A DNA stretch of 64,000 bases from Hoylesella buccalis ATCC 35310 (GTDB lineage Bacteria > Bacteroidota > Bacteroidia > Bacteroidales > Bacteroidaceae): NCBI RefSeq assembly GCF_000177075.1, contig NZ_ADEG01000090.1, forward strand, positions 92,193-156,192, read 5' to 3'. The notes below the pieces were generated by a model. The model saw nothing but the letters and a program-made list of their open reading frames with translations. It made no database searches and was not told the origin of the DNA. The stretch's first letter is position 1; the number at the start of each line of letters is the position of its first letter. A program made the translations under genes and the position numbers. This document shows, piece by piece, positions 55,043 through 64,000 of the stretch.

Positions 55043-58000
55043 TTAGAATACAGCTTGTACACCAAAAGACAATGTCCTTGTATACGGATAGCTTCTACCA
55101 AACGACCAGCTACTGTTTCCATAGCCAGCTTTATAATTTGTTGACTCAGGGTCTAACGGCAATTTCATGTTATCAAACTCAAACAAGTTTTCGCCACTGA
55201 AATATATTCTAAAGCTTTGGAAATAGGCCTTTTGTACCCATTTTGCCGGTAACGTATATCCCACCGTAATGTTTTTACAGCGTAGATAAGACATATCTTC
55301 TAAGAATCGAGTCTGCCGCAAATAGCTTTTACCATTTGATGTCCATGCCATGTTAACGGGGCGTGGATAGAACGCATCAGTATGTTCGGGCGTCCAATAA
55401 TCCATTTGATGGTCAAAAGCAGCATCCATATATCCAGAGCCACCTCCTGCAATACCCACAGCACCGGTTGGCCAATAGTCGCGTTTTCCTACACCTTGGA
55501 AGAAAAGACTGACATCAAATCCTTTATATGATGCTCCTAAGTTGAAACTGTATTCAAAATTTGGAAGCTCATTACCAATAACAGACAAATCTCCATGGTC
55601 TTCTACGGTGTTTTTTCCGTATGTTATCTTATCATCTTTATCTAAATCTTTGTATTTTACATCTCCAGGTTCAAATTTGAAGTTTCCACTTTCAAACAGG
55701 GCTTGCGACGCGATACCTTTTTTGAGTTTACCGTTCTCGTCAAAGTCATCTTTTTGGAACAACCTATCGGATGTATAGCCCCATATTTCGCCTAACCTCT
55801 TACCTTGGTAATTGCCATAGATATTGCGGTCTTGGGCGTTAAATTTAGTAATCTCTTCCGTTACATGAGACAATGTTGCCCCCAACGAAATACCTAAGCC
55901 ATTTTTGAATAAATGCTGATAACTGGCGCCCAATTCAAAACCTGTGCCCGTAAGTTCTCCGTAATTAACTTTTGGTACTTTCGCTCCAAACGTAGCAGGT
56001 AAGGCTTCTCCCGCGGTGTGCATGTCAGATGTTACACGACGATACCAATCAAACGTAAATTTCAAATCATTGTCGAAAAATGCAGCATCAACACCGAAAT
56101 CTAACGTTGTAACTCGTTCCCATGTTAACGTAGGAGATATAACGGAAGGAGTATTCAGCGAAGCCATATTTTTACCTCCGACTACCCAACCCGAATAGTT
56201 CATCGCCATTACAGACATAAACGAATAAGGTGCCACATCTTGATTTCCTATGGTACCCCACGATCCACGTAATTTCAGATTAGACAACACAGGCGATGCC
56301 CAATGCATGAATTTTTCTTCTGACATACGCCATCCTGCAGATGCAGAGGGGAAGAAAGCAAACTTCTTTCCAACGGGGAAACGAGACGAACCATCATAAC
56401 GAGCATTCAGCTCGAACAGATATCTTTGCATGTAATCATAATTAATACGCCCAAAGAAACCTGCTGCTGCGAAATGGGTATGATAGCTTGAACCTCTTTC
56501 AAATGAATACTGATCACCTGACGCAAGTGCTATTTCAGGAAGGTCTTGACTTATCAATCCCTGCCGTTTAGAGTGATGTCCAAGACTTTCACGCTTTTCC
56601 GCATCAAAACCACCCATCAACTTAAAATTATGCTTATCTAACAAGTCGAACTGGTAAGTTACATATCCTTTGAAAATATGTTGTGTGGTATACATGCTGT
56701 TTTGTGTTACGGCATCATGATAGCTGGAGTAGATTTGCTCGTAACTGTTGAAAGGAGAGGTTGCAAACATGTTGTATGCAAAAACTTTTCCTCCATTACG
56801 CTTCTGCGCATCATTAGCATACGAAAATGTATAATCAAAATTGACGGACAGGTTTTTCATAGGATTCAACTCAGTCCCCAAGTTGGCACGGACGTATGTT
56901 GAGGTGACGCTTTCCCGATTACCATTTTTGATATCTGTTACTGCCGAGCGGAATGGCTTTCCTTTGTAATCGGCGTACGGATACCAACGAGGCCAACGCA
57001 ACAAATAGAACCAAGCATCATACTGTCCGGATGTAAAGCGGTAAGGCTCCTCTTTTTTAGAACGCGTCAGCAATATGTTAGAGCGTACTTTCCACCATTT
57101 AGTGATTGCCGTAGTAATATTACTGTGCAATGTGTATCTGTCATACTCGTCAGTGTTGAATTTCATAACGCCTTTTTGACCTAAGCGACTCAAACTGATA
57201 TTATATTGCGTGTTCTTGTTCCCTCCAGTTATCGACAAGCTGTGATTTTGTTGTGGTGTCCACTTGTGGGTGAATTCCTTCACAGGGTCGAAAGAACGGT
57301 AAAAATACGTTTTGCCATTAACAATCTCAAAGTCGCGGCCTTCCTGCATCTCTCCCAATGCATCTTGCGACATACCGCCGTATTTCTGCTCCCATTCTTT
57401 GATTTTCTTGATGGCATATTGGTCTATGGTATAGCCAATATTGGACTTCTGAGTCAATTTTTCCGACTGCATGATTCTCCAGATATAGTCAGCATTATCA
57501 GAGGCGGAAGCCAATTTGGGCATGACGGTCGGTGTGTTCCATGCAAAATTATTAGAATAAGACACTCTAACTTTATCATTGGCAGCACCTTGTTTTGTCG
57601 TAATCAAGATAACACCCCACGCTGCTCGTGTTCCATAAATAGAAGCAGATGAGGCATCCTTAAGTACAGATATGGTTTCGATATCATCAGGATTGACCAG
57701 ATTCAAGCTGGGTACTTCAACATTATCAACCAAAATTAAAGGAGACGTTCCGCTTGAAGCATTTAAAGAACCTATCGAACCACGTAGTTTAATGGTAGAT
57801 TCCGTTCCTACGCCTCCTATCTTATTTGTAATGGTCAATCCTGGAGTAACTCCCTGTAAAGCTTTGCCTACATCTGTAATAGGCCTGCTGGCAATGGCTT
57901 CTTTTACATCAACATTAGCCACCGCACCTGTCAGGTTGGCTTTCTTCTGTGTACCATAACCCACAACAACTACTTCTGAAAGCTGTCCAGCATCTTCCTC

Positions 58001-58324
58001 AAGCGCAACCTGCATGTTGTCTCTTGCTCGAAGCGTTACCGTTTTGTACCCAACGTAAGAAATTTTAAGTTGCGTACCAGCCTCTACCGGAAGTGTAAAA
58101 CGACCGTTTGTGTCCGTAATGGCACCTGTGGTTTTACCAACCACAACAATCGTGGCACCTACAATCGGCTCACCATGGGCATCGGTTACAACACCACGAA
58201 CGGCTTGCTGTTGCATCATCACACCAGGCAAGTTCAAATCACTTGCTGATGCCAACATCGGTTGGGACGCAAAAGCACTACCTGCGACCGTAAGTATCGC
58301 ACATAGATAATTTTTTGTTTTCAT
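55043..58324 (-). CDS. SusC/RagA-like TonB-dependent outer-membrane transporter
   Basis: A 1093-residue transporter. Signal peptide (about 1-25), carboxypeptidase-regulatory-like domain (about 40-115), TonB box region SEVVVVGYGTQKK (about 117-129), plug domain (to about 235, with the SusC mark ILVDNVEVPSLNLVNPDDIETISVLKDASSASIYGTRAAWGVI) and a 22-strand barrel ending YPYTRTLSFGVQAVF. The first ~135 residues and the leader are almost the same as in the second susC at 60459-63797; the rest has diverged. The SusD gene follows after 19 bp. Confidence 0.95.
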   Translation of the reverse strand: MKTKNYLCAILTVAGSAFASQPMLASASDLNLPGVMMQQQAVRGVVTDAHGEPIVGATIVVVGKTTGAITDTNGRFTLPVEAGTQLKISYVGYKTVTLRARDNMQVALEEDAGQLSEVVVVGYGTQKKANLTGAVANVDVKEAIASRPITDVGKALQGVTPGLTITNKIGGVGTESTIKLRGSIGSLNASSGTSPLILVDNVEVPSLNLVNPDDIETISVLKDASSASIYGTRAAWGVILITTKQGAANDKVRVSYSNNFAWNTPTVMPKLASASDNADYIWRIMQSEKLTQKSNIGYTIDQYAIKKIKEWEQKYGGMSQDALGEMQEGRDFEIVNGKTYFYRSFDPVKEFTHKWTPQQNHSLSITGGNKNTQYNISLSRLGQKGVMKFNTDEYDRYTLHSNITTAITKWWKVRSNILLTRSKKEEPYRFTSGQYDAWFYLLRWPRWYPYADYKGKPFRSAVTDIKNGNRESVTSTYVRANLGTELNPMKNLSVNFDYTFSYANDAQKRNGGKVFAYNMFATSPFNSYEQIYSSYHDAVTQNSMYTTQHIFKGYVTYQFDLLDKHNFKLMGGFDAEKRESLGHHSKRQGLISQDLPEIALASGDQYSFERGSSYHTHFAAAGFFGRINYDYMQRYLFELNARYDGSSRFPVGKKFAFFPSASAGWRMSEEKFMHWASPVLSNLKLRGSWGTIGNQDVAPYSFMSVMAMNYSGWVVGGKNMASLNTPSVISPTLTWERVTTLDFGVDAAFFDNDLKFTFDWYRRVTSDMHTAGEALPATFGAKVPKVNYGELTGTGFELGASYQHLFKNGLGISLGATLSHVTEEITKFNAQDRNIYGNYQGKRLGEIWGYTSDRLFQKDDFDENGKLKKGIASQALFESGNFKFEPGDVKYKDLDKDDKITYGKNTVEDHGDLSVIGNELPNFEYSFNLGASYKGFDVSLFFQGVGKRDYWPTGAVGIAGGGSGYMDAAFDHQMDYWTPEHTDAFYPRPVNMAWTSNGKSYLRQTRFLEDMSYLRCKNITVGYTLPAKWVQKAYFQSFRIYFSGENLFEFDNMKLPLDPESTNYKAGYGNSSWSFGRSYPYTRTLSFGVQAVF

Positions 58325-58520
58325 AGACCCAAAATTTAAGTTAATAATATATTTCTACTTTGAATATTATTCGCAGTAAGGGGTTAACGCATAGAATAGG
58401 TTGTGAGGTGTATCTGATTCGCACTGTTTCATTGCAATTACTTCCGCAGCAAATGTAGTGATATCACCTCAAAAATACAAATTTTATTTAAATTAATTTA
58501 CGTTCCCAATTCATAAATAA
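58325..58520 (-). repeat. Duplicated susC leader and promoter, copy 1
   Basis: This region matches 63798-63995 upstream of the second susC with only scattered substitutions and one or two short indels; it includes the promoter, the leader and the start codon context. Confidence 0.85.
58450..58481 (-). promoter_or_regulatory. Promoter of the first susC-susD pair
   Basis: TTTG (58478-58481), 20 nt, TACATTTG (58450-58457), read on the minus strand: a full consensus match. The leader is about 118 nt long. Confidence 0.75.
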
Positions 58521-58554
58521 TGTTTAAGCGCACATTGGAGAGGCAAGTTTAGGC

Positions 58555-58605
58555 GTAATGGACATTTGGTAGGCTGGCTATTTCAGTCTACCAAATGTCC
58601 ATTAC
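58555..58605. repeat. Perfect 18-bp inverted repeat
   Basis: GTAATGGACATTTGGTAG (58555-58572) and its exact complement (58588-58605) are separated by 15 nt. No T-run follows on either strand, so it is not a standard intrinsic terminator. It lies between the susD2 terminator and the promoter of the first susC. Confidence 0.85.
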
Positions 58606-58655
58606 ACCAACTTTGCAGAAACATGGAAAGCATCCAACATTGGAGGCAACGTTAA

Positions 58656-58699
58656 AGAGCCACACAAATTCTTTTTATCGTAAGAACTTGCGTGGCTCT
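58656..58699 (-). terminator. Probable terminator hairpin of the second susC-susD pair
   Basis: AGAGCCAC / GTGGCTCT with an inner AAATTCTT / AAGAACTT extension, 39 bp past the susD2 stop. The T-run is weak. Confidence 0.5.
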
Positions 58700-58737
58700 A
58701 CCTGTGAAATGTAACATTCGTTACACTCAAGCACCAG

Positions 58738-60432
58738 TTACCAACCTGGATTCTGTTTCAATTCCTTATTCAGCGTTATCTGTCCTGTTGGAACAGGATA
58801 GAAATAATGCTTTTTGTCAAAGGTACGAATCTGCTTCAAAGTATTCGAACCAATCATATATCCATCGGCATTTACATCAACTTCAGGATTCTTCAAATAC
58901 TTTAAGTTAGCGCCAAGATAGATATTGGGATGATTTTGTGAATCTAACAAATCAAGTTGATGCCAACGTATCAAGTCCCAGTAGCGATACCAGTTATCGA
59001 ACATCAACTCGCAACGGCGTACTCGTCGGATTTCCCACAACAAGTTGCTAACATTCATGTTGTTAGCGGGGTCAGCCTCTGGAGTTGTTGTCATGTTTGG
59101 CAAGCCTGCACGCTTCTGTAAAAGGTTCACACTCTTATCCAAATCTGCTTGAGTTAGATTGCCTAACTCTGCTTTCGCTTCCGCATAATTTAAGTAAATC
59201 ACAGACAACCAATAGATAGGACAATCGGTATATTGCTTTCCTATGTTGTTTCGGTCAGTGGTATTCATTTCCTTAGGGTTATCATATTTGGCTACACCAT
59301 AACCTGTGGTCGAAGTAAATTCATTCGACCCAGCACGCGAATAAGGCTTTCCCTTAAATACCAAAACCGTATCTATAGTTACTGCCAGACGCTTATCACG
59401 CACTGCAAGCAAAGAATTGATGTTAAAAACACCATTTGCATCTGCCTGTACTGCATCGGTATTATCCAATGCGGTTGTAGCCTTTGGCTTTCCATCCAAG
59501 AATAAATAAGCATCAAAGGCATCCTTTGTCATACCGTGTGTACCACTGGTATTCAAGGTATAATCGACTGTTGAGTGCATTAAAACGTTCTGAGAATAAG
59601 GCTTGTAGAAAATGATTTCAGGATTTTTACTCAAATCTATCGAATTATAGATACCCTGATAAGAATCATTGAGTTTGTATCCCTTCTTCATCAATGCCTC
59701 ACATGCCGACACACACTCATTCAAATACTTTTGGGCGCGTGCCACATCCGGACCTTTGCCAGCATTTTCTTTAGCAGTACGATATTTACAATAGGTTCCT
59801 TCAAATAAAGTAACATCCGCTTTCATTGCCAATGCCATATCGGCGGTAAAACGCTGTTTGTTGCTTCCCTGAATGTATTTGGCCGCAAAGTCTAAATCGT
59901 TTAGCACGCTATCCATAACAATATCGCGATCTACTCTCGAGCCATACAGCACGTCATTATCGTCAGTAGACACCACATGACCTACCCATGGCACGTCTCC
60001 ATATTCTCTTACGAACTGATAATACTGCCAGGCACGGTTCAAACGTGCAATACCTTCATAGCTTTTCTTCACGTTATCAGCCAACGTTGAGTTTTTCAAA
60101 CCCTGGATAATATAGTCGGCGCGTCGTATTTCTGTTAATGGATTTGACCAGTTACCAGAGGAAGAAACCACGTTGGTGTAAGACCACAAGTTATCGTGAT
60201 AACTTACTTGGTCATCACTCAAGGTCTTAAAATAGAACCATCCACCACCGCCAGCGTTGCCATAACCTACATAGTTATTCAGGAAGTGGTTACACTGGTT
60301 GTCTAAGTTGCTGGAATTACTCCAATATGTTGGGGTATTGGTAAAGGTGTCGTACGGGCTGATGTCCAGAAAGTCATTACAACTCGACATCGCCACTATC
60401 AAACCAATACCTAAAATAATGCTCTTTTTCAT
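58738..60432 (-). CDS. SusD/RagB-like nutrient-binding lipoprotein, second pair
   Basis: A 564-residue surface lipoprotein (lipobox MSSC, Cys18) with the SusD start SCNDFLDISPYDTFTNTPTYW, LLWEIRRVRRCELMFDNWYRYWDLIRW (about residues 455-481) and the ending YPVPTGQITLNKELKQNPGW. It is clearly a different member from the one at 53242, so the two pairs probably take different ligands. It lies 26 bp behind its susC. Confidence 0.94.
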   Translation of the reverse strand: MKKSIILGIGLIVAMSSCNDFLDISPYDTFTNTPTYWSNSSNLDNQCNHFLNNYVGYGNAGGGGWFYFKTLSDDQVSYHDNLWSYTNVVSSSGNWSNPLTEIRRADYIIQGLKNSTLADNVKKSYEGIARLNRAWQYYQFVREYGDVPWVGHVVSTDDNDVLYGSRVDRDIVMDSVLNDLDFAAKYIQGSNKQRFTADMALAMKADVTLFEGTYCKYRTAKENAGKGPDVARAQKYLNECVSACEALMKKGYKLNDSYQGIYNSIDLSKNPEIIFYKPYSQNVLMHSTVDYTLNTSGTHGMTKDAFDAYLFLDGKPKATTALDNTDAVQADANGVFNINSLLAVRDKRLAVTIDTVLVFKGKPYSRAGSNEFTSTTGYGVAKYDNPKEMNTTDRNNIGKQYTDCPIYWLSVIYLNYAEAKAELGNLTQADLDKSVNLLQKRAGLPNMTTTPEADPANNMNVSNLLWEIRRVRRCELMFDNWYRYWDLIRWHQLDLLDSQNHPNIYLGANLKYLKNPEVDVNADGYMIGSNTLKQIRTFDKKHYFYPVPTGQITLNKELKQNPGW

Positions 60433-60458
60433 AATTGCTGATTTTTAGGAATTATACA

Positions 60459-63400
60459 CTATAAGGTTACTTGAACACCAAAAGAGAATGTACGCGTGAT
60501 GGGTGCTGTACGTCCCCAGCCACCGTAACTCTCACCATCACCCGTGTTCACTTCTGGGTCTACAGGTAAATCGTGTCCTTTGTGTAACAAGAATAAGTTA
60601 TTACCACTGAAGTAAATACGTGCTCTTTGGATATAAGCCTTCTGTGTCAGGGCTGTAGGAAGTGTATAACCAAGCGTGATATTCTTCAATCGTAGATACG
60701 ACATATCCGTCAGATAGCGTGACTGTGGATAATAGTTATTCGATCCGTTGCTAATACCTGATACCGTACCGCCTCCATCATTTCCTGGGAACAAACGCGG
60801 GTAACGATTACCTTGATTTATCTCATAGCCCTTTATCGTTTTCCAATCATCCGAATAAAGCACCCTGTTATAACTATCCTGATGTGCATAAGATGCCAAG
60901 TCTGCACTACGCATCAACGGGAAGTTAAGCGATGAGATAGTCCAAGCATCACGCTTGCCAACACCTTGGAAGAACAAATCCAAGTCGAATCCCTTCCAAT
61001 TACCACCTAAATGGAAGCTATATTCGTAACGAGGCAAGAAGTTTCCTATCACTTTCAGGTCGCCATGATCATCGGCAGTGCCTTTACCACCATCGATAAC
61101 GCCGCTGCCATCTAAGTCTTTAAACTTAACATCACCAGGTCCATAATGGAAAGAGCCCTTCTCCAAGCCTTTTTGTGAGGCAACTCCCTTTGCATAGTTC
61201 CATGTTCCATCGGCGTTCCGTCCCGTGAAATCTGATTCTTCAAAATACCTATCTGTCTCGAATCCCCAAATATCACCATAAACCTTACCTGAGTAATTGG
61301 TATTCAACAGCTTCGCATCATTGCGCCACTCTTGTACCGTAGTCTTAGAATCACTCAAGTTAAAGTTAGCATATACATTCACCTCTCCGAAGGTGTGATT
61401 CCAGTTGATATTAAATTCCCAGCCACGTGTGCGCAGCGTTCCTGCATTTTGATAAGGTGCAGCGGCGCCTAATACGTCAGGCAAGACTTGCGATGGAGCT
61501 AACATATCTCGGTTTTCACGTTGGAACCAGTCAAAGCCCAGCATCAATTCGTTATTGAAGAAGCCTAAATCCAAGCCTAAGTCAATAGTGCGAATGCGCT
61601 CCCATGTCAAGGAATTAGCAACTAAGTTTGGCATATTATACATGGTCAGCTTATTAGCATTGGCAGCGTTGTTCTCTACCCAATACGCATAACGTGAATT
61701 CGTTTGATTGATGAGTTCTTCGAACATATAATTACCAATCGCCTCATTACCAATTTCACCAAACGACGCACGCAACTTACCATTGCTTACTACCTTCTTC
61801 AAAGGCTCAAAATAAGTCTCTTCAGAGAAGCGATAACCTGCCGAAGCCGATGGGAAGAAAGCCCAATGAGCATTGTGTGGGAAACGTGAAGAACCGTCAT
61901 AACGACCATTCAGTTCTAAGAGATAGATGCCTTTATAATCGTAGTTCAATCGTCCAAAATAACCTGCCGAAGCCCTTGCTGAGTGCTCCCACTTAATGTC
62001 TTGTCCTTCTTGTGAAGCCAAATTCAATTCAGGCATTTGCTCATCGAACAAGCCACTACGTTTTCCATAGAGGTAAATATAGTCGGATTTCTCGGCATTC
62101 ACACCAGCCATCGCTTTGAAATGATGATTTCCCCAACTCTTATCATAGTCCATATAAGCATTGAGTGTCCAAGTATTGCTCTTTGAATTGTCACGCCAAA
62201 CAGTAGTTTGACTTGGGTTTACAATATATCCTGGCTTCACTCCACCCCAGTTAATACCATGAACAGAAAAGTCTTCAGAGCCACTATTCATGTTCTGTAT
62301 CATATAGGTGAAATCGGCATTCAGGGTCAACTCTTTAGTTAAGTTAGCTTTTGCAAAAGTATTCAAGCGGGTTAAGTCAACCGTTGTACGACGGTCTGAT
62401 GCCTGCTTCTGCATGGCGACCACACGCTGATCCAATCCATCTATTGTTCCTGAAGGGATAAAGAATGATCCCCAACGCCACAAATATTGATAGGTACTTG
62501 ACCAGGTGTCAGGACGTTTGTACATCTTGCGCGTGAAATTGATGCGTGCACCTATTTGTAACCAATCAGTGACATTACTCGTAATATTAGCCGATGCGTT
62601 GTATTTGTTCAACTTGTCAGGATGAATTTTCATCAACCCCTGTTTTTCATCATAGCCAAATGACAAATAATAATTGGTTTTACCAGACGAGCCTTGTACT
62701 GAGAGTATATGACTCTGTGAAGGAGCAGCATTGTTAAAAAAGATTTTCTTGATATCCCAGTCTGCATAATAATAAGGTGTGGCACCTATCATGGCATAAT
62801 CACCCACATTATCGTCACTGACATATTTTCTCATCTCGCCATAACCAATCTTGCCACCATTCTGTGCTTTCCATTTTTCAGCGTAAGGCAGAAGTTTGTC
62901 GAAGTACATACCAAACAATTCTACTTCGTACTGTCCTGCGTTGGCTTTTCCTTCCAAAGCCATTTTAAGTTGTGTCGGCACGTCGGGATAGTCTGGCAAA
63001 TAGGTTGCTTGATCCCAAGAGAAGTTGTTGTTATACGTCACAGTGGTGCGTTCTGCAGGGTGTGCTCCCTTGGTTTGAATCAAGATAACACCGAAAGCAG
63101 CACGTGTTCCGTAGATAGAAGTGGATGCAGCATCTTTCAACACTGAAATGCTCTCAATGTCCTGTGTGTTCAGGAATGAGATATCATCCATAGGCACGCC
63201 ATCTACGACAATCAACGGATTGCTCACCGCCTTGTTACTCAAGGTACCTACACCTCTAATACGCATAGATGCTTGCCCGTTAATACTACCATTCGATGAG
63301 GTAATAGTAAGTCCTGGCACTGCACCTTGCAGGGCTTTCGTCACGTCTTGTTGAGGACGGCCTGCCATGGTTTTACTCAAGTCAACCGTCGAGACTGCTC

Positions 63401-63797
63401 CCGTCAGGTTGGCTTTCTTCTGCGTGCCATAACCGACTACGACTACTTCTGACAGCTGGCCGGCATCTTCCTCAAGTGAAACCTGCATGTTGTCTTTTGC
63501 ACGTACCGTCACTGTTTTGTACCCAACGTAAGAAATTTTAAGTTGAGTACCAGCATCCACAGAAAGTGTAAAGCGACCGTTTGTGTCCGTAATGGCACCT
63601 GTGGTTTTACCAACCACAACAATCGTGGCACCTACAATCGGTTCACCATGGGCATCGGTGACAATACCACGAACGGCTTGCTGCTGCATCATCACACCAG
63701 GCAAATTCAGCTCACTTGCTGATGCCAACATCGGTTGGGACGCAAAAGCACTACCTGCGACGGTAAGTATCGCACATAGATAATTTTTTGTTTTCAT
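60459..63797 (-). CDS. SusC/RagA-like TonB-dependent outer-membrane transporter, second pair
   Basis: A 1112-residue transporter with the same order of domains as its neighbour: signal peptide, carboxypeptidase-regulatory-like domain, SEVVVVGYGTQKK, plug with VDGVPMDDISFLNTQDIESISVLKDAAS region, and barrel ending APITRTFSFGVQVTL. The first ~135 residues differ from the other SusC at about ten positions only, after which similarity drops to the family level. This points to duplication followed by divergence, or to recombination that keeps the 5' ends alike. Confidence 0.95.
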   Translation of the reverse strand: MKTKNYLCAILTVAGSAFASQPMLASASELNLPGVMMQQQAVRGIVTDAHGEPIVGATIVVVGKTTGAITDTNGRFTLSVDAGTQLKISYVGYKTVTVRAKDNMQVSLEEDAGQLSEVVVVGYGTQKKANLTGAVSTVDLSKTMAGRPQQDVTKALQGAVPGLTITSSNGSINGQASMRIRGVGTLSNKAVSNPLIVVDGVPMDDISFLNTQDIESISVLKDAASTSIYGTRAAFGVILIQTKGAHPAERTTVTYNNNFSWDQATYLPDYPDVPTQLKMALEGKANAGQYEVELFGMYFDKLLPYAEKWKAQNGGKIGYGEMRKYVSDDNVGDYAMIGATPYYYADWDIKKIFFNNAAPSQSHILSVQGSSGKTNYYLSFGYDEKQGLMKIHPDKLNKYNASANITSNVTDWLQIGARINFTRKMYKRPDTWSSTYQYLWRWGSFFIPSGTIDGLDQRVVAMQKQASDRRTTVDLTRLNTFAKANLTKELTLNADFTYMIQNMNSGSEDFSVHGINWGGVKPGYIVNPSQTTVWRDNSKSNTWTLNAYMDYDKSWGNHHFKAMAGVNAEKSDYIYLYGKRSGLFDEQMPELNLASQEGQDIKWEHSARASAGYFGRLNYDYKGIYLLELNGRYDGSSRFPHNAHWAFFPSASAGYRFSEETYFEPLKKVVSNGKLRASFGEIGNEAIGNYMFEELINQTNSRYAYWVENNAANANKLTMYNMPNLVANSLTWERIRTIDLGLDLGFFNNELMLGFDWFQRENRDMLAPSQVLPDVLGAAAPYQNAGTLRTRGWEFNINWNHTFGEVNVYANFNLSDSKTTVQEWRNDAKLLNTNYSGKVYGDIWGFETDRYFEESDFTGRNADGTWNYAKGVASQKGLEKGSFHYGPGDVKFKDLDGSGVIDGGKGTADDHGDLKVIGNFLPRYEYSFHLGGNWKGFDLDLFFQGVGKRDAWTISSLNFPLMRSADLASYAHQDSYNRVLYSDDWKTIKGYEINQGNRYPRLFPGNDGGGTVSGISNGSNNYYPQSRYLTDMSYLRLKNITLGYTLPTALTQKAYIQRARIYFSGNNLFLLHKGHDLPVDPEVNTGDGESYGGWGRTAPITRTFSFGVQVTL

Positions 63798-64000
63798 AGA
63801 CCCGAAATTTAAGTTAATAATATATATCTCTACTTTGAATATTATTCACAGTAAGGGGTTAACGCATAGAAATAGGTTGTGAGGTGTATCTGGTTCACCC
63901 TGTATCATTGCAATTACTTCCACAGCAAATGTAGTGATATCACATCAAAAATACAAGTTTTATTTAAATTAATTTACGTTCCCAATTCATAAATAATATC
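63798..64000 (-). repeat. Duplicated susC leader and promoter, copy 2
   Basis: Counterpart of 58325-58520. The similarity runs to within about five bases of the window edge, so its true outer limit is not visible. Confidence 0.8.
63926..63957 (-). promoter_or_regulatory. Promoter of the second susC-susD pair
   Basis: CTTG (63954-63957), 20 nt, TACATTTG (63926-63933) on the minus strand; same layout as the first pair with one change in the -33 element. Confidence 0.7.

Overview
The window looks like chromosomal DNA of an oral- or gut-type Prevotellaceae (Bacteroidales). The grounds are promoters of the Bacteroidetes form (TTTG, about 20 nt, TAnnTTTG), tandem SusC/SusD pairs, type IX secretion genes (porX, porW), a streptopain-like C10 protease with a sorting-type C-terminus, an M43-type metalloprotease lipoprotein and a GH92 mannosidase. 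No rRNA or CRISPR array is present.

Layout. 1-5.4 kb (+): 3' end of an S9 peptidase, purD, an unrecognised membrane protein, a YqaA/DedA protein, znuA-like and znuC-like genes. 5.9-12.6 kb (-): M13 peptidase, ABC-F ATPase, YfhO-type membrane protein. 12.7-14.8 kb (+): mtnN and luxS (SAH detoxification and AI-2 synthesis) and a small outer-membrane barrel protein. 14.9-22 kb (-): C10 protease and urea transporter in one transcript, a barrel protein, GH92. 22.3-28.3 kb: ogt, GSCFA protein, DUF4153 protein, a TonB-receptor-like barrel followed by a 44-codon remnant of a C39-peptidase exporter. 28.3-37.3 kb (-): tsaE, porX, porW, znuB-like permease, a small Cys-rich membrane protein, aroA, M43 lipoprotein.

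37.46-53.0 kb is a mobile element of about 15.4 kb integrated at a tRNA-Pro(GGG) gene. The tRNA, its terminator and adjoining DNA recur as a direct repeat of about 155 bp, of which 49 bp are perfect. The left copy keeps the native promoter and an intact tRNA; the right copy is a damaged tRNA. The element is AT-rich. It carries a tyrosine integrase with arm-like sites at both ends, several unrecognised proteins, two paralogous DExH-helicase-like genes (one interrupted by three TAG codons), a DUF3871 protein, a RadC/JAB protein and a serine recombinase. I see no relaxase, conjugation or capsid gene. Its most unusual part is 46.2-49.6 kb: a promoter, a long RNA hairpin with a competing fold, a 51-residue membrane protein and six small proteins, five unrecognised and one TerB-like. 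This is the best candidate for an undescribed accessory system.

53.2-64 kb (-): two tandem susC-susD pairs. Their leaders, promoters and first ~135 SusC residues are nearly identical while the rest has diverged. Other repeats of note are two four-unit arrays of exact 22-bp period (5.6 and 18.6 kb) and heptamer-like TTCAAAG / TTTACGAG tracts between genes.
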